Of a stretch of DNA of 5,213 nucleotides, positions 1-5,213 are shown piece by piece; position 1 is the first letter of the stretch, and each line of letters starts with the position of its first letter. The notes under the pieces are model-generated. The model did no database searches. It was not told the DNA's origin and worked only from the letters and a program-made list of their open reading frames with translations. The stretch comes from Planctomycetota bacterium (GTDB lineage: Bacteria > Planctomycetota > UBA1135), in the NCBI GenBank assembly GCA_002400895.1, contig NVRO01000012.1, forward strand, positions 1-5,213. Reading direction: 5' to 3'. Position numbers and translations under genes: made by a program.

Positions 1-1742
1 ATGGAACCGTCAGCGGATTTGCTGATGATGACGTGGACGGCCTGCCAATCATCCTGCTCGCTGGGGAAGTCGATTCGGGTGTGTGCTCCCCGGCTTTCCT
101 CCCGAACCAGTGCAGCGCGCGCCACCGACTCGGCAGTAACAAGTAATGGACCAAGCGAGATGGCTTCATGCCAGCCCGGGTTGTATTGAGAAGACCCATG
201 AGCTTTGACTGCGGCAACTTGCTGCTTCAGGGCTTCCAGGGACTGAATGGCACTTTCCAATCCTTCCTTATCCCGGACGATGTTCACACCATCGTTCATG
301 ATGGCTTGCAGTTCCTCATGAAGCAGATACGGATTTGGTCCTTCCTCCCGGTTGAGGGGCGCGGTTGCCTCGCGGATGGCTGCATCCACGGTTTCAGAGC
401 TGGCCTGCGGAGTTGCCACGAACTTGTCCAGGTAGTCAGCGGCAGCATTTCCGGACAACATTCCGAACACCAACAAGTCGGATAGGGAATTTCCGCCGAG
501 GCGGTTGGCGCCGTGCATGCCGCCGGAGCATTCACCGCAGGCGAACAAACCAGGCACGCAGGTCATCTGAGTGTTTGAGTCAACTCTGATTCCGCCCATG
601 AAGTAGTGGAGAGTAGGACCCACTTCCATCGCATCCTTGGTGATGTCAACTTCGGCAAGTTCCTTGAATTGGTGATACATCGAAGGGAGTTTGCGGCGAA
701 TGACATCAGCGGGTCTACGGCTGGCGATATCCAGGAATACGCCACCGTGCGGTGAGCCACGCCCAGCCTGCACTTCCTTGGTAATGGCACGGGCGACTAC
801 ATCCCGGGTCAGGAGTTCCGGTGGGCGGCGGGCGTTCTTGTCCCCGTCCAGCCAGCGTTCAGCCTCTTCCTCGGAATCCGCGGTTTCGGCGGCGAATTTT
901 TCCGGGATGTAGTTGAACATGAACCGTTCCCCTTCACTGTTCAGGAGGATGCCTCCGTCTCCGCGCACCCCTTCGGTTACCAGGATGCCGCGAACTGATG
1001 GCGGCCACACCATTCCTGTGGGGTGGAACTGGGTGAACTCCATATTCACCAACTCAGCGCCTGCTTCGTAGGCAAGGTCGAATCCGTCACCGGTGTATTC
1101 CCACGAATTCGAGGTGACACGCCAGGCTTTTCCGCCGCCGCCGGTGGCGAGGATGACCGCATTGCATTCGAAGAGAACAAAGCGTCCGGTATCGCGCCAA
1201 TAAGCGAGAACGCCGGCCAGTTTGTCGCCATCCCTCACGATGCGAAGCGCGGTGCACTCCATATGAACCTGGATTCCCTGCTGATGAATCGCGTGGTCCT
1301 GCAAGGTGCGAATCATTTCTAATCCGGTGCGGTCACCAACATGGGCAAGCCGCGGGTAGCGGTGGCCGCCGAAATTACGCTGACCGATGAGACCCTCGGG
1401 AGTCCGGTCAAAGACGGCTCCCCATTGTTCCAGCAATCTCACTTCATCCGGGGCATGCCTGGCATGCAGTTCGGCCATCTTCCACTGGTTCAAAAACTTG
1501 CCGCCACGCATGGTGTCGCGGAAGTGAACCTTCCAGTTGTCACGGGAGTCCACATTGCCCAGGGCGGCGGCACATCCGCCTTCAGCCATTACCGTATGTG
1601 CTTTCCCGAGAAGGGACTTACACACTACCCCCACGTCAAGCCCACGGCTGCTGCTGGCAATAGCGGCACGCAAGCCGGCACCGCCGGCGCCGATGACGAC
1701 AACATCGTGGCGGATTCGTTGAATGTCAGAGCTTAAGTTCAT
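1..1742 (-). CDS. sdhA: Succinate dehydrogenase flavoprotein subunit (SdhA), 3' end cut by window edge
   Basis: This is the catalytic FAD subunit of succinate:quinone oxidoreductase, which oxidises succinate to fumarate on the cytoplasmic face of the membrane. The reverse strand is open for 580 codons from ATG 1742-1740 and runs off the window. Visible motifs are the dinucleotide-binding GAGGAG at residues 18-23; KAHTVMAEGG, whose His49 matches the covalent FAD ligand; ATGGGG at 199-204; FHPTG with His240; TEGVRGDGG at 256-264 with Arg260; HYFMGG with His379; RLGGNSLSD with Arg414; and a C-terminal REESRGAH. His240, Arg260, His379 and Arg414 correspond to the substrate-binding and proton-transfer residues of the SDH/fumarate reductase family. 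The start overlaps the sdhC stop as ATGA, with GGAG nine bases upstream, so translation is probably coupled. Family members are about 580-640 residues, so little is missing. The match is to the SdhA group found in Actinobacteria and Acidobacteriota rather than the E. coli type. Fumarate reduction cannot be excluded, but aerobic SDH fits the neighbours better. Confidence 0.96.
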   Translation of the reverse strand, partial: MNLSSDIQRIRHDVVVIGAGGAGLRAAIASSSRGLDVGVVCKSLLGKAHTVMAEGGCAAALGNVDSRDNWKVHFRDTMRGGKFLNQWKMAELHARHAPDEVRLLEQWGAVFDRTPEGLIGQRNFGGHRYPRLAHVGDRTGLEMIRTLQDHAIHQQGIQVHMECTALRIVRDGDKLAGVLAYWRDTGRFVLFECNAVILATGGGGKAWRVTSNSWEYTGDGFDLAYEAGAELVNMEFTQFHPTGMVWPPSVRGILVTEGVRGDGGILLNSEGERFMFNYIPEKFAAETADSEEEAERWLDGDKNARRPPELLTRDVVARAITKEVQAGRGSPHGGVFLDIASRRPADVIRRKLPSMYHQFKELAEVDITKDAMEVGPTLHYFMGGIRVDSNTQMTCVPGLFACGECSGGMHGANRLGGNSLSDLLVFGMLSGNAAADYLDKFVATPQASSETVDAAIREATAPLNREEGPNPYLLHEELQAIMNDGVNIVRDKEGLESAIQSLEALKQQVAAVKAHGSSQYNPGWHEAISLGPLLVTAESVARAALVREESRGAHTRIDFPSEQDDWQAVHVIISKSADGS

Positions 1743-2575
1743 CCCCATGTACTCCAATCCTGCCATATCCCCATTGAGACCATTCGTACGTAGAAGTCGG
1801 TGAATCCGACCCAGACCAAACTGATCCATGCCCACATCATGTGGCGACGATTCAGGCCACTAACCTTCTTCCATCCTTGGTGGCTCATCTCAGCCACGGC
1901 GTCACAGGAAAAGCAGTTCAGGCGACCGCCAATCAGGTGGCGGAATGAGTGGCAGCCGAAAGTGTAAAAGGATAGGAGGGTCGGGTTGATTAGCAGAACG
2001 ACGCTGCCAACACCGACGCCGCCTTCACCGTCACGGAAAAAGGAATGGTAGGCATCGTAATAAAGAATGACGATATAGGCGATGGCTATGTACAGGGTAT
2101 AGCGGTGAAGGTTCTGAATCAGAAAGAGGCCGGTTTCGCCTCGGTATTTTCCCTTACGGGCACCTTCGATTCCGCATCCCGGAGGAGAACTGAAATAGGC
2201 TCGATAGTAGAACTTCCGATAATAATAGCAGGTGCCGCGGAAGCCGAGAGGGCCAGCCAGAATCAGAAAGGCTGGAGAAATCGGTAACCAACTTGGCCAA
2301 ATGGATCTGAGAGAGTCCGGCCAAAGACCGAACCAGGCGTGTTCAATCGGTGCTGCCCCGGCGGCCGACGGATCGATGAATAGAAGAGGTGAATAAAAAG
2401 GCGACAGATAGGACCCCGCCCAATAGTGTGCGCCCTGAAAGGCCGCCCAGGTCGAATAAACGACGAACAAGGCAAAGCCAAGTCCGGTCAGGAGTGGCTC
2501 AATCCACCAGCGATCATCGCGCTGGGTGGCGAGGTATCCCGGCAGGTGGCCACCGGTGGATTTAGGCTCAGTCAT
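1739..2575 (-). CDS. sdhC: Succinate dehydrogenase membrane anchor subunit (SdhC, Sdh1-like five-helix type)
   Basis: This 278-residue integral membrane protein anchors the SDH catalytic subunits and should carry the quinone site. Hydrophobic helices lie near residues 26-47, 97-112, 150-174, 188-208 and 244-268. Recognisable family motifs are YLSPFYSPL (56-64), CYYYRKFYYRA (116-126), QNLHRY (154-159), FGCHSFRHLIGG (206-217), CFSC (221-224) and LNRRHMMWAW (241-250). The protein is single-chain, unlike the paired SdhC/SdhD of proteobacteria, and resembles the anchor of mycobacterial Sdh1, in which a Rieske-type [2Fe-2S] cluster inside the membrane has been reported. Which Cys and His residues would bind it here is not something I can prove. 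The start is set at MTEPKS (ATG 2575-2573). An in-frame GTG at 2629 would add 18 residues but lacks a ribosome site and would overlap the likely promoter. GAGAAG directly abuts the chosen ATG, so initiation signals are weak. It overlaps sdhA by four bases, giving the order sdhC-sdhA. Confidence 0.9.
   Translation of the reverse strand: MTEPKSTGGHLPGYLATQRDDRWWIEPLLTGLGFALFVVYSTWAAFQGAHYWAGSYLSPFYSPLLFIDPSAAGAAPIEHAWFGLWPDSLRSIWPSWLPISPAFLILAGPLGFRGTCYYYRKFYYRAYFSSPPGCGIEGARKGKYRGETGLFLIQNLHRYTLYIAIAYIVILYYDAYHSFFRDGEGGVGVGSVVLLINPTLLSFYTFGCHSFRHLIGGRLNCFSCDAVAEMSHQGWKKVSGLNRRHMMWAWISLVWVGFTDFYVRMVSMGIWQDWSTWG
1752..1755 (-). promoter_or_regulatory. Ribosome binding site for sdhA inside the end of sdhC
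   Basis: On the minus strand GGAG lies within the last codons of sdhC, nine bases before the sdhA ATG (1742-1740). It supports that start and the ATGA-coupled arrangement. Confidence 0.55.
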
Positions 2576-2582
2576 CTTCTCA

Positions 2583-2600
2583 GGGGCAATGCTAAGCCCC
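2583..2600 (-). promoter_or_regulatory. Small GC-rich hairpin in the sdhC leader
   Basis: GGGGC (2583-2587) and GCCCC (2596-2600) form a perfect 5-bp inverted repeat with an 8-base loop. On the sdhC transcript it sits seven bases before the ATG at 2575-2573, beside the weak GAGAAG sequence. If it folds, it could limit ribosome access. The repeat is seen directly; a regulatory role is inference and a repeat this short could arise by chance. Confidence 0.3.
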
Positions 2601-2612
2601 GAAACGGCGCAA

Positions 2613-2640
2613 AGGATAGCACCACGCACAGTCCGTACAA
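2613..2640 (-). promoter_or_regulatory. Candidate sigma-70-type promoter for sdhCA
   Basis: On the minus strand TTGTAC (2640-2635) and TATCCT (2618-2613) are separated by 16 bases, each matching four of six consensus positions. Transcription would begin near 2606 and leave a leader of about 30 bases before the ATG at 2575. This placement supports the ATG over the upstream GTG at 2629. It rests on a weak consensus match only. Confidence 0.3.
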
Positions 2641-2729
2641 CCCATGTAGTGGGAGTAGGGGAAGGCGAAGAGAAAGTTTATCACTGCTTTCGAGGCCCAA
2701 TTTCCTTGGATAGTGGAATAATCGAGAGT

Positions 2730-3140
2730 ATGAACACAACCGCCACCCACCTTGGAGTTGCCCTTCTGGTTTTGCTCGCTGTTCCCGCTTGTGGTTCTGA
2801 TGAGGCCGTGAGCGCGAGTTCCACCGATGCCTTCGATGCCGGTTACAACCCTCCGGTGGAATCAACCGAGATATTTGCCATCCGTTGCTCGGTTTGTCAC
2901 GGCACTTCCGGAGTTGGTGATGGTGCTGCCGCCGTCGCTCTGGACCCCAAACCGCGTAATTACCAGGACAAAACCTGGCAGGCCAGTGTCAGCAATGAGG
3001 AAATTGCCGAGATCATAGTCAAGGGGGGGGCGGCGATGGGCAAGTCAGCCCTCATGCCCCCCAATCCCGACCTCGAGTCCAAGCCAGAAGTGGTCCAGGG
3101 ATTGGTTTTCATTATTCGTGAGTTTGCGAAGCAGGACTGA
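2730..3140 (+). CDS. Monohaem cytochrome c lipoprotein (possible ActE-like subunit or electron carrier)
   Basis: This is a 136-residue exported class I cytochrome c. Residues 1-20 form a lipoprotein signal, with a hydrophobic core LGVALLVLLAV ending in VPAC, so Cys21 is the probable lipidation site. Pro at -2 makes the lipobox imperfect. A flexible Ser/Asp-rich linker follows, then one haem site CSVCH (Cys53, Cys56, His57) and the usual HGTSGVGDG loop. The distal haem ligand is probably Met109 in LMPP, with Met103 as alternative. The C-terminal helix EVVQGLVFIIREFAKQ is typical of the fold. The same frame opens at 2526, but the ATG at 2730 gives the signal peptide directly and has GAGAG just before it. 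The protein would sit in the periplasm, held to a membrane. Standing next to actA and actB, it could be the ActE-type monohaem subunit or a carrier from the Act complex to a terminal oxidase; length and motif alone do not decide. A run of eight G lies inside the gene at 3023-3030 and the frame is intact. Confidence 0.88.
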   Translation: MNTTATHLGVALLVLLAVPACGSDEAVSASSTDAFDAGYNPPVESTEIFAIRCSVCHGTSGVGDGAAAVALDPKPRNYQDKTWQASVSNEEIAEIIVKGGAAMGKSALMPPNPDLESKPEVVQGLVFIIREFAKQD

Positions 3141-3315
3141 GCGCTAATTTTCCACTTTGGCTGGACAGTATTCAACGTGTAGTAATAATCTGCTCACAAT
3201 TGTCACAAAAGCGCCACTAAGTTCAGTAAAGACGTTAAATTGTGCGACTTGCCGCTGACACTCCCACCTAATTGGCAAACCCGATTGGACTGCAGCCCAT
3301 CCCCCGGATGAAAAA
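3141..3315 (+). promoter_or_regulatory. Intergenic region before actA, possibly with its own promoter
   Basis: The 175 bases between the cytochrome stop and actA contain no credible gene. There is an 8-bp palindrome ACAATTGT (3196-3203) and a -35-like TTGTCA (3200-3205, five of six matches), but no good -10 at standard spacing. No stem followed by a T run was found, so I see no intrinsic terminator, and read-through from the cytochrome gene into actA remains possible. Confidence 0.3.
3306..3311 (+). promoter_or_regulatory. Likely ribosome binding site for actA
   Basis: GGATGA lies four bases before the actA ATG at 3316, followed by an A tract. The spacing is short. A second ATG at 3308 is out of frame with actA and is not used here. 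Confidence 0.35.
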
Positions 3316-3969
3316 ATGAGCGTGTTCGACTTTCCCAGCTGGACGGATAAAGTCCGTCCCATGATGGGCTTAACCCTCGCGGCAGCCCCAATTTACATAA
3401 TTGGGTTGCTTTGGTACGGCGCTTCGCCGGAGACCATAAACGTTGGTTACTCGCCGGAACAGCCGGTCCCCTTTAGCCATGCCTTACATGCTGGCGAACT
3501 CGGTATGGATTGCCGTTATTGCCACACTACCGTTGAGGTTGCGGCCCACGCTGCGATTCCACCGACTGGTGTATGCATGAACTGCCACGACGGGCGGATT
3601 CACCCGGAAAGCATTGCCTTGGCGCCAGTACGTGAAAGCGCTGCGAGTGGCGATCCGATTGAATGGGTGCGTGTTCACGACTTGCCCGACTTCGTTTATT
3701 TCGACCACAGCGCCCACGTTAATAAGGGCGTGTCTTGTGTTGAATGCCATGGCCGTGTCGACACCATGGAGCGGGTCAAACAAGTTGAACCCCTGGCAAT
3801 GGGATGGTGCCTTGATTGTCACCGTCACCCCGATCCACAACTGCGGCCAAAGGAGCTAGTTACCGACCTCGCCTGGGCTACAGATGAGAATCGCGAAGAA
3901 TTGGGCGCTCGTTTGCGCAAAGAAAACGACATTAACCCGCGTGAGGATTGCTCGGCATGTCATCGGTAA
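3316..3969 (+). CDS. actA: Alternative complex III pentahaem cytochrome c subunit ActA
   Basis: ActA is the multihaem subunit of alternative complex III, which oxidises quinol and relays electrons on the periplasmic side. The 217-residue product has one N-terminal membrane segment at about residues 18-36 (LTLAAAPIYIIGLLWYG) acting as an uncleaved anchor, then a periplasmic domain with five CXXCH sites: CRYCH (66-70), CMNCH (87-91), CVECH (141-145), CLDCH (165-169) and CSACH (212-216). Five haems and this length match ActA of the characterised Rhodothermus marinus type of complex. Additional histidines suited to be distal ligands include those in PFSHALHAGE (His55, His58) and FDHSAHV (His131, His134), the usual arrangement in class III-like cytochromes. 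The last haem site ends one residue before the stop codon. The next gene, actB, starts inside the codons of this final haem motif, a 13-base overlap indicating one transcript. It resembles cytochrome c7/c3-type domains in general, but the actB neighbour makes ActA the clear reading. Confidence 0.93.
   Translation: MSVFDFPSWTDKVRPMMGLTLAAAPIYIIGLLWYGASPETINVGYSPEQPVPFSHALHAGELGMDCRYCHTTVEVAAHAAIPPTGVCMNCHDGRIHPESIALAPVRESAASGDPIEWVRVHDLPDFVYFDHSAHVNKGVSCVECHGRVDTMERVKQVEPLAMGWCLDCHRHPDPQLRPKELVTDLAWATDENREELGARLRKENDINPREDCSACHR
3943..3947 (+). promoter_or_regulatory. Ribosome binding site for actB inside actA
   Basis: GAGGA lies nine bases before the actB ATG at 3957, within the end of actA. 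It supports the start that overlaps actA rather than a later internal ATG. Confidence 0.5.
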
Positions 3970-5213
3970 TAAGATCAGAACAGACCAAACAGTACTGGCG
4001 CAGCCTTAATGAACTCGAGAACACTCCCGAGTTTCAGGAAAGGGTAGCTGCCGAGTTCCCGAGTGGCATTGAAGAGGATTGGACTTCTTCATCACGGCGC
4101 CGCTTTCTTCAATTGGCCGGTGCTTCAGTGGCGCTTGCCAGTGCTTCCAGTTGCTACTGGAAGGAAGAGAAGATCACTCCCTTTGCCGAGCGGCCCGAGG
4201 GTCGTGTCCCCGGCAAGTCGCGCTACTTCGCCACTTCGATGGAAGTCGGTGGTGTCGCCCAGCCATTGGTGGTCACCAGCTATGACGGCCGCCCGATAAA
4301 GGTAGAAGGTAACAAGGAGCACTCTGCAAGCCAGGGCGCGACCAGCCAGTATGCCCAGGCCGCAACCCTTGAGTTGTACGACCCGGACCGCAGCCGTGGC
4401 CCGGCTCGTTACCAGGACAATGTCGAAAGTGAATCCGATTGGGAAACATTCGATGCTTGGGCACGCCAGATAACCAAGGCCATTCGCCAGGTCAAAGGCA
4501 AGACTTTTGCGGTGTTGTCGGAGGAAACTTCGTCGGTAACGATGAAGTCCTTGCGCAAGCAGATGTCCACTACCATGCCCAATGCAAGTTGGCACATCTG
4601 GGAACCGATTAACCGCGACAACGAAACTCATGGTTGTCAACGCGGGCTTGGCGCTCCGTTGCGTCCGGTTTACGACTTTGCTGCCGCACGCGTGATTGTG
4701 TCCCTTGACGACGATCCGTTGCACACTCACCCGGATCGGATTCGCAACTCGCGTGGATTCGCTGCCGGCCGCAAGCCGGAAGAGGGTGAGATGAACCGAC
4801 TTTATGCGGTCGAATCACATTTCACCGTTACCGGTTCTTCCGCCGATCACCGACTGCCGCTGATGGCGACACGAATCGATGCCTTTCTTGCCGCACTCGA
4901 GGCCGAGTTGGCAACTACTCATCACCTCAATGTTGCCGCCGCCGATGCGCCTCAAGGCGGGTTCCTGGAAGAGCCCAAAACCAAGGCGATCATCAAGGCT
5001 GCAGCAGACGATCTGGCCAGGCATCAGGGTGCCGGCATCATCACGGTTGGCGCCGGACAGCCAAAGGAGGTTCATGCACGCGCACATCGCTTGAACTTGG
5101 CATTGAAAAATGTTGGCAAGACGGTCAAGTATGTGGCCACTGAAATTTCCAACAGCATTGGCCAGATGAAGGGCCTGATTGACAAAATTAATCGTGGTGA
5201 GGTCAAGACCCTG
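3957..5213 (+). CDS. actB: Alternative complex III subunit ActB, N-terminal part, cut by window edge
   Basis: ActB is the large peripheral subunit of alternative complex III, related to molybdopterin oxidoreductases fused to an iron-sulphur protein. The first 419 residues are present and the frame is open to the end; complete family members are roughly 1000 residues. The N-terminus YWRSLNELENTPEFQERV (13-30) is the family hallmark, followed by a twin-arginine motif SRRRFLQL (46-53), a hydrophobic stretch and Cys66, so the protein is sent folded to the periplasmic side by Tat. Next come ITPFAERPEG, PGKSRYFATSMEVGG, DGRPIKVEGN and TLELYDPDRS, all typical of the ActB molybdopterin-like domain. 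The visible part has only two cysteines, Cys66 and Cys227, and no N-terminal [4Fe-4S] motif, in line with known ActB proteins, whose molybdopterin-like domain lacks the cofactor. The iron-sulphur domain should lie beyond the window. The start at 3957 overlaps actA by 13 bases and has GAGGA nine bases upstream. Confidence 0.93.
   Translation, partial: MSSVIRSEQTKQYWRSLNELENTPEFQERVAAEFPSGIEEDWTSSSRRRFLQLAGASVALASASSCYWKEEKITPFAERPEGRVPGKSRYFATSMEVGGVAQPLVVTSYDGRPIKVEGNKEHSASQGATSQYAQAATLELYDPDRSRGPARYQDNVESESDWETFDAWARQITKAIRQVKGKTFAVLSEETSSVTMKSLRKQMSTTMPNASWHIWEPINRDNETHGCQRGLGAPLRPVYDFAAARVIVSLDDDPLHTHPDRIRNSRGFAAGRKPEEGEMNRLYAVESHFTVTGSSADHRLPLMATRIDAFLAALEAELATTHHLNVAAADAPQGGFLEEPKTKAIIKAAADDLARHQGAGIITVGAGQPKEVHARAHRLNLALKNVGKTVKYVATEISNSIGQMKGLIDKINRGEVKTL

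Larger units (their letters stand above)
2576..2729. other. Divergent intergenic region between sdhC and the cytochrome c gene
   Basis: These 154 bases separate two start codons pointing away from each other, so promoters in both directions must lie here or just inside the genes. It holds the leftward promoter candidate and hairpin listed separately and a purine-rich run at 2651-2676. For the rightward gene I see AATAAT at 2717-2722, but it has no convincing -35 partner and is only seven bases from the start codon, so I do not call a promoter there. Confidence 0.6.

Noticed and set aside
1341..1736. A 131-codon plus-strand open frame, and others at 168-485 and 1023-1322
   Set aside because: All lie opposite sdhA, which is continuous and carries FAD and active-site motifs across the same bases.
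2576..2629. GTG start at 2629 adding 18 residues to SdhC
   Set aside because: There is no ribosome site before it, it lies upstream of the predicted transcription start, and the added residues do not resemble the family N-terminus.
2717..2722. AATAAT as a -10 element for the cytochrome gene
   Set aside because: It has no -35 partner at 15-19 bases and is only seven bases from the start codon.
2526..2729. N-terminal extension of the cytochrome c frame starting at 2526
   Set aside because: It would place 68 residues before the lipoprotein signal peptide and run across sdhC and its promoter region. The start at 2730 explains the export signal.
3484..3840. A 118-codon minus-strand open frame
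   Set aside because: It is opposite the pentahaem actA gene, whose haem motifs are unmistakable.
4125..4730. A 201-codon open frame on the minus strand
   Set aside because: It lies entirely opposite actB, whose frame has clear family motifs throughout. The minus product has no recognisable domain and is low-complexity in character.
3957..5213. An active molybdopterin oxidoreductase such as formate dehydrogenase or nitrate reductase
   Set aside because: There is no N-terminal iron-sulphur cysteine motif, and the sequence hallmarks plus the preceding pentahaem ActA identify it as ActB.

Overview
The window comes from a diderm bacterium with an aerobic respiratory chain. Two respiratory gene sets sit head to head around a short divergent intergenic region at about 2576-2729. 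The leftward set encodes a succinate:quinone oxidoreductase. The rightward set is the start of an alternative complex III (Act, quinol:electron-acceptor oxidoreductase) locus. Lipoprotein, Tat and multihaem cytochrome signals point to a periplasm. The protein families resemble those of Acidobacteriota, Gemmatimonadota and similar uncultured phyla, with the SDH type also shared with Actinobacteria; I cannot fix the taxon from this piece.

Layout. Minus strand: sdhC (2575-1739) encodes a five-helix membrane anchor and is followed with an ATGA overlap by sdhA (1742-1), the FAD subunit, which leaves the window a little before its expected end. An iron-sulphur subunit gene (sdhB) would be expected beyond position 1 but is not visible. 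Plus strand: a small monohaem cytochrome c lipoprotein (2730-3140), a 175-bp gap, the pentahaem membrane-anchored cytochrome actA (3316-3969), and the first 419 codons of actB (3957 to the window end), which overlaps actA by 13 bases.

How they work together (inference from families). SdhA oxidises succinate and passes electrons through SdhB to the quinone pool at SdhC. The Act complex re-oxidises quinol and sends electrons through its haem subunits to a soluble or oxidase-bound carrier. The small cytochrome could be that carrier or an ActE-like subunit. The arrangement places quinone reduction and quinol oxidation at one locus, possibly co-regulated from the shared 154-bp region.

I saw no tRNA, rRNA, CRISPR, insertion sequence or other mobile element. 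The most unusual points are the cysteine/histidine-rich SdhC, of the type linked to a membrane-embedded Rieske-like cluster in mycobacterial Sdh1, and the monohaem cytochrome gene placed ahead of actA. I do not see evidence for a wholly undescribed system.
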